Shown: positions 8,415 to 18,001, counted from the stretch's first letter. The stretch is 64,000 bases of DNA from CAVXJN01 sp963773585 (GCA_963773585.1 CAVZBR010000005.1:124001-188000), one strand, 5' to 3'. Program-made: numbers and translations. The notes: generated from the letters alone by a model not told the origin.

Positions 8415-11400
8415 TCAGGGCCGGATATCGCCCAGCAAGGCCAATAATCCGCGCAATGGAATCGAAAGCCAGTCGGGGCGATTGTTCATCTCGTAATTGA
8501 TTTCGTATAGCACTTTCTCAAGCAGGAAAAGCTCGATCAGGTGATCGGCTTCGTGCTCGTCCTCGGGCAGCACGGGACAACCTTGCGCGGCAGCGCGGTA
8601 GCCGGCGAGAAATGACTCGGATGCGTGCAACCGCCAGTCATTGGCGAATGGCTCCAGCCCCGATATGTCGTTCGGTCGTTCCGCGGTAGCGCGCAATAAT
8701 GCCGCATGAGCCGCGTAGTCGAACGACCGGAGCATACCTGCCACATCGCGCAGCGCGGAGTGCTTGGCACGGCGTTCCTCCAGCGGCCGCTCCGGTTCGC
8801 CTTCGAAATCGATGATGATGAAATCGTTTTCGGCGACGAGCACTTGGCCGAGATGATAGTCGCCGTGATGCCGGGTCTTCATCGCTGTGACTGGGTGCGC
8901 GGTCGCCTCCTCGATGCCGTTGCGCAGCGCCTGTTCCGCCCCCAGGACCTCCTGCACCAGGTCGTGCAACTCGGCGGGAACCCGATCGCCGCGCAGGCAT
9001 TCCAGTGTGCGGTCCAGATCGGCGTGCAGTGTCCGGCGCCAACGCTCTAGATCCGCGCTCTCGATCGGCTCCGGATCGAACGCCGGGTCGCCTGTCTGTT
9101 TGGCGAGCGCGACATGCAGTTCGCCGGTGCGTTGCCCAAGCCGATTGAGCAACACCAAATAATTGGTATGGGTCACGCCGTCGGCGACCAACTGCTCGGG
9201 CGATTTCACCAGGCACTGCTCCAGGAATCGCTCCAGGTAGTCCAGGGTGAAGTTCCAGGCGTCACCTTGGTTGGACACGAAACCCTGCAGTAGCGCGAGA
9301 GTCATGGGTAGTCCGTCCGCGCTGCGGTACTCGAGCGAGCCGGCCACGGGAATGATGTTCGCGAACGGCGATACCTCAGTGAGGAAGCGCCCGATTTCAA
9401 CTTCCGGATTCACGCCGACACGAAGACGGCGGTAGCCTTTCAGAAACAGCTCTTCGCCGACAATAACCGCCGTGTTGCTTCCTTCGGATCGGGGCCGGCG
9501 GACTTCCAGGTCCTGGGTAGCCGCGGAAACGAGCGCGGAATAAGATTCGGTCGTACTGAAATGCAGCGTACCGTCGGCGAATGGCAGGTCCAATCCTTCG
9601 CCCATAGCCTCGATGATGGCGGAACAAAACGCACCATCGGAGAAGCCGTCGCACAGAATTCCGACTCTTGCTTTTTGCCGAATCTTCGCCAAGGTGGAAG
9701 GCAGCAACGGACGTACGACGTCGTCGCTGTCCTGCCAAAGCATCGCCAACGGCAGGAAATAAGTTTCAGTGCTTTGCTCCGTTTGCACTTCGATTGTCGA
9801 CAACAGCCAGTGGTGTCCATCGCGTGACCATTGCGAGTGTGCCTTGAGCGCGGCGTGTTCAATGCCTGCGCCTTTGGCCGCGAACCAACGCTGTGTCGCC
9901 AGAAATGCCGGCACGATCCGCTGTTCGAATTGGTCGCGTAGTTTCTGCGCCGATTGTTGCCGGGATTCCTCCACCTGATCGGCAAAGAAGCTGTGCCATT
10001 CGTCGATCAATACCAATACGGGCAAATCCGGCGGCGGCAGCATTTCTTCATGCCAGGCCGGCTCTTCCGCCTGCCGCGCCAGCTGGAACCAATACACGCC
10101 ATAGCCCGGCAAGGTCAGCAGATAGGGCAGATCACCAATCGGCGGGAAAGGCGTATGTCCGAGCATCTCGATGGGCACGTGGGCTTTGTAACGCGCCAAA
10201 TCCAGTTCCACGGGCTGCGCATTGCGCGACAGGTTGGCCACGCACAGCACAGCTTCTCCTTCATAAGTGCGCAAATAGGCCAGAATCTTGCGGTTGCCCG
10301 GCCGCAAGAACTCCAGCGTGCCACGGCCGAAGGCTCTGTGCGCTTTGCGTACCGCGATCATGCGCTTCATCCAATTCAGCAGAGAAGACCGGTCGCGACT
10401 CTGTGCCTCGACGTTCACCGATTCGTAGCCGTAGATCGGGTCCATGATCGGCGGCAGATACAGTCGCTGCGGATCGGCTTTGGAAAAGCCACCGTTGCGG
10501 TCCGGACTCCATTGCATGGGCGTGCGCACGCCGTTGCGATCGCCGAGATAAAAATTGTCGCCCATGCCGATCTCATCGCCGTAATACACGATCGGTGCCC
10601 CCGGCATGGACATCAGCAAGCTGTTCATGAGCTGAATTTTTGCCGGATCGTTGTCCATCAGCGGTGCGAGGCGCCGGCGGATGCCGACATTGACGCGCAT
10701 GCGCCGGTCGCTGGCGTATTGTTCATACATGTAATCGCGTTCGCGATCGGTGACCATCTCCAGCGTCAGTTCGTCGTGATTGCGAAGGAATACCGCCCAT
10801 TGGCAGGTTTCAGGAATGTCCGGTGTCTGCTCCATGATCTCGACGATAGGGTGGCGGTCTTCCTGTGCCACCGCCATGTACATGCGCGGCATAAGCGGGA
10901 AATGGTAGGCCATGTGGCATTCGTCGGCGTTGCCGAAATATTCTCGCACGTCCTCGGGCCACTGGTTGGCTTCGGCCAGGAACATACGGTCGTTATAATG
11001 GGCATCCACTGCGGCGCGCATTTGCCGAATCACAGAATGGGTTTCAGGAAGATTTTCATTGTTGGTGCCGTCCCGAACACAAAGATAGGGAATTGCGTCC
11101 AGGCGCAGACCGTCCACTCCCTGGTCCAGCCAGAATCGCATCACGCGGGTGACGGCTTTCACCACCTGGGGATTGTTGTGGTTCAAGTCGGGCTGATGGG
11201 AAAAGAACCGGTGCCAGTAATAGGCTTTGGCGACCGGATCCCAGGCCCAATTGGAAGATTCGGTGTCGGAGAAGATAATACGGGTTTCGGGGAACTTGCT
11301 GTCGTCATCGCTCCAGACGTAGAAGTCGCGCTTGGGCGAACCCGGCGGTGCGTGGCGCGCTGCCTGAAACCAGGGATGCTGATCCGAAGTGTGGTTGATC

Positions 11401-11732
11401 ACCAGTTCGGTGATGATCTTGAGACCGCGCTTATGCGCCTCACGCACAAAGCGGCGGAAATCGGCGCGACTTCCGTAGGCGCTATAAATATTGCGATAGT
11501 CGGAGATGTCATAGCCATCGTCCCGCATCGGCGACGGGTAGAACGGCAGCAGCCAGAGAGTATTGACGCCGAGATCGCGTACGTAGTCGAGCTTTTCTGT
11601 CAGACCGGAAAAATCGCCACTGCCGTCGTTGTCGGTATCGAAGAAGGCTTTGACGTGCAATTGGTAGATAATTGCGTCTTTGTACCACAGGGGATCGTTT
11701 TCCCAGGAATATTCCTCGACGCTGTCCGGCAT
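8415..11732 (-). CDS. treS: Trehalose synthase - maltokinase fusion (TreS-Pep2/Mak)
   Basis: This is a 1105-residue two-enzyme protein. Residues about 15-560 are a GH13 trehalose synthase interconverting trehalose and maltose: IIYQLHVKAFFDTDNDG near the start, nucleophile Asp in DGLRLDAIPYL, acid/base Glu in FLAEANQWP, LRNHDELTLEM. From about 590 to the end is a maltokinase that phosphorylates maltose to maltose-1-phosphate, with kinase-like HGDYHLGQVL and FIIIDFEGEP motifs. The fusion channels trehalose toward GlgE, encoded immediately upstream. An in-frame TTG at 11753 would add seven residues, but the ATG at 11732, with GGGAA before it, is preferred. Fused TreS-Pep2 is known in proteobacteria. 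Confidence 0.94.
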   Translation of the reverse strand: MPDSVEEYSWENDPLWYKDAIIYQLHVKAFFDTDNDGSGDFSGLTEKLDYVRDLGVNTLWLLPFYPSPMRDDGYDISDYRNIYSAYGSRADFRRFVREAHKRGLKIITELVINHTSDQHPWFQAARHAPPGSPKRDFYVWSDDDSKFPETRIIFSDTESSNWAWDPVAKAYYWHRFFSHQPDLNHNNPQVVKAVTRVMRFWLDQGVDGLRLDAIPYLCVRDGTNNENLPETHSVIRQMRAAVDAHYNDRMFLAEANQWPEDVREYFGNADECHMAYHFPLMPRMYMAVAQEDRHPIVEIMEQTPDIPETCQWAVFLRNHDELTLEMVTDRERDYMYEQYASDRRMRVNVGIRRRLAPLMDNDPAKIQLMNSLLMSMPGAPIVYYGDEIGMGDNFYLGDRNGVRTPMQWSPDRNGGFSKADPQRLYLPPIMDPIYGYESVNVEAQSRDRSSLLNWMKRMIAVRKAHRAFGRGTLEFLRPGNRKILAYLRTYEGEAVLCVANLSRNAQPVELDLARYKAHVPIEMLGHTPFPPIGDLPYLLTLPGYGVYWFQLARQAEEPAWHEEMLPPPDLPVLVLIDEWHSFFADQVEESRQQSAQKLRDQFEQRIVPAFLATQRWFAAKGAGIEHAALKAHSQWSRDGHHWLLSTIEVQTEQSTETYFLPLAMLWQDSDDVVRPLLPSTLAKIRQKARVGILCDGFSDGAFCSAIIEAMGEGLDLPFADGTLHFSTTESYSALVSAATQDLEVRRPRSEGSNTAVIVGEELFLKGYRRLRVGVNPEVEIGRFLTEVSPFANIIPVAGSLEYRSADGLPMTLALLQGFVSNQGDAWNFTLDYLERFLEQCLVKSPEQLVADGVTHTNYLVLLNRLGQRTGELHVALAKQTGDPAFDPEPIESADLERWRRTLHADLDRTLECLRGDRVPAELHDLVQEVLGAEQALRNGIEEATAHPVTAMKTRHHGDYHLGQVLVAENDFIIIDFEGEPERPLEERRAKHSALRDVAGMLRSFDYAAHAALLRATAERPNDISGLEPFANDWRLHASESFLAGYRAAAQGCPVLPEDEHEADHLIELFLLEKVLYEINYEMNNRPDWLSIPLRGLLALLGDIRP

Positions 11733-11762
11733 ACTTGATTCCCGTTTGCTCAAAATCGTGGT

Positions 11763-13760
11763 TTAAAAAAAGTACTCGAAGTCATGCTCGGTGCGGACAT
11801 GACGTAGCAGGCGGAAGATGTGCGCCTGACCGGTGTCCGGGCCGAGTTCGATGTAGTTGCGTCCGCCGTTCCAGAGGTAGCGTGCGCCGGTCAACAGATC
11901 GTGCATTTGGTATGGATGGCCGACATCGATGCCGAGCGCTTCCGCGGGAAGCGTCACCCAGCCGGACTGCTTGTGATAGGGATCGAGGTTGACCAGCACG
12001 ATGACCGTATTGGACTCGTCTTCGCTCCATTTGCCGTAGCAGATAATCTCGTCGTTATCGACTGGATAGAACTCCAGGTTCCAATCCTGCTGCAGCGCAC
12101 TGTTGTCACGGCGGACGTGATTGAGCCGGGTCAACAATCCGCGCAGGCTGTCGGCGCGGTCTGTCTGCCAATGCCGAATCTGGTACTTCTCCGAGTCCCG
12201 ATATTCTTCGCTGCCAGGCTCCCGCGGTTCCGCTTCCAATAATTCGAACGCCGGCCCGTAGATGCCGTAGTTGGAGGTGAGCGTCGCCGCCAACACGGCC
12301 CGGGTCATAAATGCGGCGCGTCCGCCAAACTGCAGATAGGCGTGGAGTATGTCCGGCGTATTGGGCCAAAAGTTCGGCCGAAAGTATTCCCTGACCTCGG
12401 ACTTGGTGAGCTCGGTGAGATATTGGGTGAGCTCCCACTTGGTGTTGCGCCAGGTGAAGTAGGTGTATGACTGGGTGAATCCGCCTTTCGCCAGCCGGTA
12501 CATGACTTTTGGCCGTGAAAACGCTTCGGCCAGAAAAATGACCTCGGGATGCTCGCGTTTGATTTCATTGATCACCCATTCCCAGAACGGAAACGGTTTG
12601 GTGTGGGGATTGTCGACTCGGAAGATGCGTACGCCGTTCTCGATCCAATAGCAGAAGATACTTTTAAGCTCCTGCCATAAGGCTTGCCAGTCGGAACTAT
12701 CGAAATTCAGCGGATAGATGTCCTGGTACTTCTTCGGCGGATTTTCCGCGTATTGGACCCTGCCGTCGGCGCGCCAGCGGAACCACTCGGGATGTTGTTC
12801 CACATAAGGATGGTCCGGCGAACATTGAAACGCGATGTCCATCGCCACTTCGATGCCGAGCCCGCGCGCCTGATCCACCAACTCACGAAAATCTTCCAGG
12901 GTTCCGAGTTCGGGGTGGATTGCTTTATGGCCGCCGTCCTCGTTGCCGATCGCCCATGGGCTGCCTGTGTCATCCGGTTCCGCGATCAGCGTGTTGTTGC
13001 GGCCTTTGCGATTGCTGGTGCCGATCGGGTGGATAGGGGGAAAGTACAGTACGTCGAAGCCCATCGCGGCCACTTCGCCGAGACGGGAAATGCAGTCGCG
13101 GAAAGTACCATGGTGTCCGCCTTCGACCGCGCACGAGCGAGGAAACAACTCATACCATGCACTGAACCGCGCCCGTTCGGGATCGACCACGACTTCGTGC
13201 TGGGTATCGTATGTGGTCGCGAGCGTCCGATCCGGATAGCGCGACATCACACCGATCAGCGCTTCGCTCAGCGCCAGTGCTTTGCGTTCATGAATATCGG
13301 TATCCCGGTTCGCCAAGCGAGCCGCCCAGTCCGCAAGCTGCTTGCGCGCCGCCCCCTTTGCGCGCTTGCTGGCGTCTTGTACCAATTCGGCGCCCGTCAA
13401 CAGCGCTACCGCGATGTCTTCGGCCTGGACGCGCCGCGCCAGTTCGTGGTGCCAGGATTCGAAGGCATCCACCCACGCGACGACGCCATAGCGATAGCGG
13501 CCCAGTTGCGTGACTGCGAACGTCGCCTGCCAGCGGTCATTGTACAGGGGTATCATCTCGACTTCGGACCAGTCCTGGTCGCTGTCGTGCTTATATTGCA
13601 GCACGACCCGCAGTTGATCGTGGCCGTCGGTGAAAGCGCTCGTCTCTACCGTCACCTGTTCGCCCAATACGCGTTTGACTGGAAACCGCCCGCCGTCGAT
13701 GCTGGGCTGCAATCCTTCCAGAACCGCCCGCCGACGGCCGTCGAAATCGCTACGCGACAT
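11763..13760 (-). CDS. glgE: GlgE, alpha-1,4-glucan:maltose-1-phosphate maltosyltransferase
   Basis: This 665-residue GH13_3 enzyme extends linear alpha-1,4-glucan using maltose-1-phosphate. An N-terminal beta domain (to about 190) precedes the catalytic barrel. Signature segments are SAWYELFPRS, YFPPIHPIG and RKGRNNTL; the nucleophile is D383 in FRVDNPHTKP and the acid/base E412 in FLAEAFSRP. It lies between glgB and the treS-maltokinase fusion that makes its donor, which confirms the GlgE pathway. GGAG precedes the ATG by about 12 nt. It gives the cell an ADP-glucose-independent glucan synthesis route. Confidence 0.95.
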   Translation of the reverse strand: MSRSDFDGRRRAVLEGLQPSIDGGRFPVKRVLGEQVTVETSAFTDGHDQLRVVLQYKHDSDQDWSEVEMIPLYNDRWQATFAVTQLGRYRYGVVAWVDAFESWHHELARRVQAEDIAVALLTGAELVQDASKRAKGAARKQLADWAARLANRDTDIHERKALALSEALIGVMSRYPDRTLATTYDTQHEVVVDPERARFSAWYELFPRSCAVEGGHHGTFRDCISRLGEVAAMGFDVLYFPPIHPIGTSNRKGRNNTLIAEPDDTGSPWAIGNEDGGHKAIHPELGTLEDFRELVDQARGLGIEVAMDIAFQCSPDHPYVEQHPEWFRWRADGRVQYAENPPKKYQDIYPLNFDSSDWQALWQELKSIFCYWIENGVRIFRVDNPHTKPFPFWEWVINEIKREHPEVIFLAEAFSRPKVMYRLAKGGFTQSYTYFTWRNTKWELTQYLTELTKSEVREYFRPNFWPNTPDILHAYLQFGGRAAFMTRAVLAATLTSNYGIYGPAFELLEAEPREPGSEEYRDSEKYQIRHWQTDRADSLRGLLTRLNHVRRDNSALQQDWNLEFYPVDNDEIICYGKWSEDESNTVIVLVNLDPYHKQSGWVTLPAEALGIDVGHPYQMHDLLTGARYLWNGGRNYIELGPDTGQAHIFRLLRHVRTEHDFEYFF

Positions 13761-13787
13761 GACTGTAATCCGCTCCTGTCGTGACCG

Positions 13788-15728
13788 TCAGTTCTGGCGT
13801 TTGAAGAACAATACGCTCAGAGGGGGCAAGGTGAGATAGATCGAGTGATAGCGCCCCTGGGCGGGTATCGGCGCCGATTCAGTGCCGCCGGAATTGCCAT
13901 TTCCGGCGCCGCCATAGATCTCGGCGTCGCTGTTCAGCATTTCGCGCCACCATCCGGCTTCGGGAACCCCGACCGCGTAATTGGTGCGCGGCACCGGCGT
14001 CAGGTTACAGATCACCAGGATCTGTTCGCCGGGCTCCCGGCCTTTGCGCAGGTAGCTCAGGATGCTGTTTTCGGCATCGTGGAAGTCGATCCACTCATAG
14101 CCTTCGGCTTGGAAATCGAGCTGATGCATCGCCGGCTCGTCGCGATAGAAATGGTTCAAATCACGTACCCATTTCTGCAATCCCTCGTGACCGGGCTGAT
14201 CCAAAAGATGCCACTCCAGGCTGCTGTCGTGGTTCCACTCGCTTCGCTGGCCGAATTCGCCGCCCATGAACAGCAGTTTCTTGCCCGGATGGCTATACAT
14301 GAAACCGAACAACGCGCGCAGGTTGGCGAGCTTTTGCCAATCGTCTCCTGGCATCTTGTTGAACAATGATCCCTTGCCGTACACGACTTCGTCGTGGGAC
14401 AGGGGCAATACGTAGTTTTCGGTGAACGCATACCAGATGCTGAAAGTCAGCTCTTCCTGGTGATAGCGGCGGTAAATCGGATCTTGCTGAAAATAGCGCA
14501 AGGTGTCGTGCATCCAGCCCATCTTCCATTTCATGCCGAAACCCAGTCCGCCCACATACACCGGTCGCGACACCATCGGCCAGGCGGTCGATTCCTCGGC
14601 AATGGTTTGGGTCCCCGGATGGTCACGGTAGACGGCAGCGTTGAGACTTCGCAGGAACTCAACGGCTTCCACGTCCTCGTTGCCGCCGTATTCGTTGGGG
14701 ATCCACTCGCCCGGCTGGCGGGCATAGTCGAGGTACAACATTGAGGCCACTGCATCCACCCGCAGGCCGTCGACGTGATACTTGTCGAGCCAGAACAGCG
14801 CGCTGCTGATCAGGATTGCACGCACCTCGTTGCGCCCATAGTTGTAGATGTAACTGTTCCATTCCTGATGAAAGCCGCGCTTGGGGTCGGCATGTTCGAA
14901 CAAGTAGGTGCCGTCGAAATACACCAGCCCATGTTCGTCGCTTGGAAAATGGGAAGGTACCCAATCGAGGATCACGCCGATATTCTTCTGGTGTAGCCGA
15001 TCGATCAGATACATGAAATCCTGCGGCGCGCCAAAACGCGAGGTGGGCGCGAACAAGCCGGTGGTTTGATATCCCCATGAGCCGTAGAACGGGTGTTCCA
15101 TTACCGGCATACATTCGACGTGCGTAAAACCCATGTGATGGGCGTAGTCGGTAAGTTGATCGCCTAGTTCGCGGTAACTCAGCGAGCGGTTGTCGTCCTC
15201 GGGCACGCGCCGCCATGAACCCGTATGCACTTCATAAGTACTCATCGGCGCATCGAGGGCATTATGCGTCGCGCGTTGGCGCATCCATTCCTCGTCATGC
15301 CATTCGTATTTCAGGTCCCAGACGATGGACGCGGTTTGAGGAGGGGTTTCCCAGCGGAACGCGAACGGATCGCCCTTTGCCACTTGAAACCCGTGCAGGC
15401 GGGAATGCAGGAAATACTTGTATAAAGTGCCGTTCCCCAATCCAGGAATGAAGCCTTCCCAGATGCCGGAGCCGTCGCTGCGCTGGCGCAGTGGATGGGA
15501 GCCCGGCCGCCAGTCGTTGAAGTCGCCGACGACTGAAACGGACTCGGCGTTAGGGGCCCAGACTGCAAACAACACCCCTGGTTCGCCATCCACGTTCATA
15601 AGGTGGGATCCGAGGTTCTCGTAGAGCCTGTGGTGGCTGCCTTGCTTGAACAGATAGATGTCCTGCTCGCCGAGCAGGCTGACGTCGTGTCGAACCGGGG
15701 GCGTCGAAGCGCTTGCTGGACGCAACAT
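13788..15728 (-). CDS. glgB: 1,4-alpha-glucan branching enzyme
   Basis: This 646-residue GH13_9 enzyme creates alpha-1,6 branches. A CBM48-type domain (about 20-130) is followed by the catalytic barrel. Nucleophile D325 is in DGLRVDAVAS, acid/base E378 in TIAEES, and the third Asp in LSHDEVVYGKG. It is the first gene of the minus-strand operon glgB-glgE-treS-malQ. GGAG lies 7 nt before the ATG. Together with GlgE it would produce a branched glucan from maltose-1-phosphate. The operon's promoter should lie in 15729-16022. Confidence 0.96.
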   Translation of the reverse strand: MLRPASASTPPVRHDVSLLGEQDIYLFKQGSHHRLYENLGSHLMNVDGEPGVLFAVWAPNAESVSVVGDFNDWRPGSHPLRQRSDGSGIWEGFIPGLGNGTLYKYFLHSRLHGFQVAKGDPFAFRWETPPQTASIVWDLKYEWHDEEWMRQRATHNALDAPMSTYEVHTGSWRRVPEDDNRSLSYRELGDQLTDYAHHMGFTHVECMPVMEHPFYGSWGYQTTGLFAPTSRFGAPQDFMYLIDRLHQKNIGVILDWVPSHFPSDEHGLVYFDGTYLFEHADPKRGFHQEWNSYIYNYGRNEVRAILISSALFWLDKYHVDGLRVDAVASMLYLDYARQPGEWIPNEYGGNEDVEAVEFLRSLNAAVYRDHPGTQTIAEESTAWPMVSRPVYVGGLGFGMKWKMGWMHDTLRYFQQDPIYRRYHQEELTFSIWYAFTENYVLPLSHDEVVYGKGSLFNKMPGDDWQKLANLRALFGFMYSHPGKKLLFMGGEFGQRSEWNHDSSLEWHLLDQPGHEGLQKWVRDLNHFYRDEPAMHQLDFQAEGYEWIDFHDAENSILSYLRKGREPGEQILVICNLTPVPRTNYAVGVPEAGWWREMLNSDAEIYGGAGNGNSGGTESAPIPAQGRYHSIYLTLPPLSVLFFKRQN

Positions 15729-16022
15729 ATGGAGTCTCCGCAGATTTGCGCAGGTTAATGAAAAACAGAGGGTTACGTCGAGCTTGTGGGAGCCGATGCA
15801 ACCTTGCGCGAGGGTGCTGCTTCAAGCTGGTGCTCGTCGCCAAGAGGACGGCACCCGTTTTCACTCTAGGCAACAATGCGTCCGCAAACAAGGCGACGTG
15901 CGGAACGCGCTGCAAAGGCGGTCGGTGAGACGTTAGAATGTCGGCAAGACAAAGCGTACAGCAAACGCCGATGCGCCGCTGGGTTACAGCGCGGCACCCG
16001 GCCGCCAGCGAGGATCGCCGTA
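15729..16022. other. Intergenic region, divergent glgB / HNH gene
   Basis: Nearly 300 bp with an open frame that merely extends the HNH nuclease upstream. It should hold the glgB operon promoter (minus strand) and the HNH gene promoter, but I could not pick out a convincing -35/-10 pair. Confidence 0.4.
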
Positions 16023-16394
16023 ATGGGACAGAAACCGCCAGATCAGCAAAAACTGGATCGTATCGTGGCCGATGCGCAGCGCCAGCGCGATCAGCGCGAA
16101 CGCGGCTACCGCGAACAGGCATTGAAGCTATATCCTTGGGTGTGCGGGCGCTGCGGGCGCGAATTCACTCGCGAAAACCTGCAGATGCTGACCGTCCACC
16201 ACCGCGACCATAATCACGACAATAACCCGGCGGACGGCAGCAACTGGGAATTGCTGTGTTTGTACTGCCACGACAACGAACATGCTCGTTATCTGGACCA
16301 GCCGGCATCGAATCCGACCTCCGATAACGGTCCGGGCGCGGTCAGTACCTACAAGGCGTTCGCCGATTTGGCCGAGCGTATGAAAAACAAGTAG
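16023..16394 (+). CDS. HNH nuclease family protein, YajD-like
   Basis: This 123-residue protein has a compact HNH domain: CGRCGREF, then TVHHRDHNHDNNPADGSNWELLC and YCHDNEH, giving two CxxC-type zinc pairs and the His/Asn catalytic core. Length and layout match the E. coli YajD family, whose function is unclear. I start at the ATG preceded by GAGGA at about 10-nt spacing. The longer open frame upstream has no family similarity that I recognise. A basic, Gln/Arg-rich helix (about 10-35) precedes the domain. It is one of four small genes inserted between the two glucan operons. Confidence 0.85.
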   Translation: MGQKPPDQQKLDRIVADAQRQRDQRERGYREQALKLYPWVCGRCGREFTRENLQMLTVHHRDHNHDNNPADGSNWELLCLYCHDNEHARYLDQPASNPTSDNGPGAVSTYKAFADLAERMKNK

Positions 16395-16486
16395 CGTGAG
16401 ATGCTGGCTTGAATCTCCCTGGGCGCGCCCTAGTTTAAGGATTACGCACGTCGTGCAAGTTGCCGACGATACAAGGAGATGTTTTT

Positions 16487-16660
16487 ATGCCTGTCACGGG
16501 AACCGACATATTCAAAGTGATTTTAGCAATCCTACTGCCGCCGGTGGGCGTGTTTATGGAAGTGGGATTCAAAGGCCACTTCTGGCTCAATATCCTGCTC
16601 ACCATATTGGGTTATATCCCAGGCATTATCCACGCCCTGTACGTCATTATGAAATACTGA
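16487..16660 (+). CDS. Pmp3/YqaE (UPF0057) small membrane proteolipid
   Basis: This 57-residue protein has two hydrophobic helices: VILAILLPPVGVFMEVG, then WLNILLTILGYIPGIIHALYVI. The LPPVGVF and LGYIPGIIHALYV blocks are diagnostic of the Pmp3/YqaE family. In fungi and plants these modulate membrane potential under salt or cold stress; the bacterial role is less clear. AAGGAG lies 8 nt before the ATG, which decides the start. A link to osmotic stress beside trehalose genes is suggestive only. Confidence 0.9.
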   Translation: MPVTGTDIFKVILAILLPPVGVFMEVGFKGHFWLNILLTILGYIPGIIHALYVIMKY

Positions 16661-16706
16661 AATGCACCCGGCTCGGAAGTCCTCGAAGACCAGCCAAGTA
16701 CCTGCA

Positions 16707-16720
16707 GGAACCCCGGTTCC
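16707..16720. terminator. Small GGAACC-cc-GGTTCC hairpin after the Pmp3 gene
   Basis: A perfect 6-bp inverted repeat with a 2-nt centre, 46 nt after the Pmp3 stop. No T-tract follows, so it is at best a weak terminator. Confidence 0.25.
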
Positions 16721-16796
16721 CGGTTTCGTGATCCAGTACGCGACGGGCGGGACCGGTCCGGGTTAGCATGCCGGTGTCCGACAAAAGGAGCCCTTT

Positions 16797-17078
16797 ATGA
16801 GAATGAAGAGTGCAGCGGTGTTGCTGGCGTTACTGACCGTAGGCGCGTACGCCCACGCCGCAGAGCAACCGGCCGTATATCGGGTGCAACTTAAAACCGG
16901 TGGTCCGGGGTTTCTGTTGAGTTGTACCGACCAAGTCGAGCAATGCACGTCGCTGGGACCGCGCTTGTGTCCCGGCAAGACCGCAATGTGGTCGAATGCG
17001 AACGGTACCTTTACCAATGTACCGGTCACCATGCGCAAGAACGGTGCGAAGTCCCTGATGATCGTCAAATGCCAATGA
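16797..17078 (+). CDS. Small secreted protein with four cysteines, unknown function
   Basis: This 93-residue protein is preceded by AAAGGAG 7 nt before the ATG. The N-terminus is a classical Sec signal (MRMKSAAVLLALLTVGAYAHA, cleavage expected after AHA near residue 21). The mature part of about 70 residues has four Cys (in LLSC, QC, LC and the penultimate KC), compatible with two disulfides in the periplasm. I do not recognise the family. It stands alone between the Pmp3 and DUF4396 genes and is followed by a strong hairpin, so it probably has its own transcript. Confidence 0.7.
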   Translation: MRMKSAAVLLALLTVGAYAHAAEQPAVYRVQLKTGGPGFLLSCTDQVEQCTSLGPRLCPGKTAMWSNANGTFTNVPVTMRKNGAKSLMIVKCQ

Positions 17079-17084
17079 TCAGTG

Positions 17085-17119
17085 CTGCCGCGGTCGCTGG
17101 AAGGCGGCGACCGCGGCAG
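17085..17119. terminator. Perfect 13-bp stem hairpin after the secreted-protein gene
   Basis: CTGCCGCGGTCGC (17085-17097) and GCGACCGCGGCAG (17107-17119) are perfect inverted repeats with a 9-nt loop, 6 nt after the stop codon. No T-run follows on either strand, so it may be an mRNA-stabilising hairpin or a weak terminator rather than a classical intrinsic one. Confidence 0.5.
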
Positions 17120-17271
17120 TAACGGGTCGCCCGGCAGTGCCAGCCGTCCTGCCAGTCTCGCGCGAGAGCGCTCCCAACTTTCCCGTGTTGTTCCGCGTGC
17201 CACAGTCTCTAGACTGGCATGTGTTGGTTCTGTATTCCGCTCAAGCATTGCAATAAGAAGGAACATGCAGC

Positions 17272-17976
17272 ATGGATGCCTATCCTCACTGGCTGATCGT
17301 GGTCTCCTGGGCTTGGTTGGGATTGGCGTTTGTATGTGCCGCGCTGATCGTGTTCGACATATTGCGCGGATATCGTCAGCACATGTGGATCATGAATCTA
17401 GTCTGGCCCCTGACCGCGCTATACGCCGGGCCGATCGCATTGTGGAGCTATTTCCGGATCGGGCGGCTGTCTACTCACCAAGCCATGCACGCTGCCAAGC
17501 AACGGGGCGACGACCCGCCCGCCCAGACCAAGCCGTTTTGGCAAAGCACTGCCGTGGGCGCGACCCATTGCGGGGCGGGGTGTTCGCTGGGAGACATTTG
17601 CGCAGAGTGGTTCGTTTTCTTCGTTCCCGTCACGCTGTTTGGGATGAAGATATTCGGCGCTTGGGCGGTGGATTTCGTCCTCGCCTTCGCTTTCGGTATA
17701 GCGTTTCAATACTTTTCCATCAAACCCATGCGCGATCTTACCCCTGGGGAAGGCCTGAAAGCTGCGTTCAAGGCCGACACGTTGTCACTGACGTCCTGGC
17801 AAGTCGGCATGTACGGATGGATGGCGATTGCGACTTTTGCGATCTTTGGTCACGAGATGCATAAGACCAGCCCGGTGTTCTGGTTCATGATGCAGATCGC
17901 GATGTTCGCCGGCTTCGCGACCAGTTATCCCGTGAACTGGTGGCTGCTGAAGAAGGGCATCAAAGAGAAGATGTAA
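17272..17976 (+). CDS. DUF4396 multi-pass membrane protein
   Basis: This 234-residue inner-membrane protein has about five or six hydrophobic segments. The first is an N-terminal helix (residues 8-28), and a pair surrounds the conserved block GATHCGAGCSLGDI (about 98-111). That block, with its two Cys and one His, is the signature of the DUF4396 family; a metal or redox role is plausible but unproven. AAGAAGGAA precedes the ATG. The gene converges with treY, and the treY-side terminator abuts its stop codon. Confidence 0.85.
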   Translation: MDAYPHWLIVVSWAWLGLAFVCAALIVFDILRGYRQHMWIMNLVWPLTALYAGPIALWSYFRIGRLSTHQAMHAAKQRGDDPPAQTKPFWQSTAVGATHCGAGCSLGDICAEWFVFFVPVTLFGMKIFGAWAVDFVLAFAFGIAFQYFSIKPMRDLTPGEGLKAAFKADTLSLTSWQVGMYGWMAIATFAIFGHEMHKTSPVFWFMMQIAMFAGFATSYPVNWWLLKKGIKEKM

Positions 17977-17981
17977 AAAAA

Positions 17982-18001
17982 CCCCGCACATAGGCGCGGG
18001 G
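17982..18001 (-). terminator. Intrinsic terminator of the glgX-treZ-treY operon (minus strand)
   Basis: Read on the minus strand, CCCCGC - 8-nt loop - GCGGGG is followed at once by seven T residues (the A-run at 17975-17981 on plus). Stem, loop and T-tract fit a rho-independent terminator for transcripts coming from treY, which stops at 18183. On the plus strand no T-tract follows, so it would not efficiently stop DUF4396 transcripts. Confidence 0.75.

Noticed and set aside
9954..11738. 594-codon frame antisense to treS
   Set aside because: Shadow of the TreS domain, with no start context or domain of its own.
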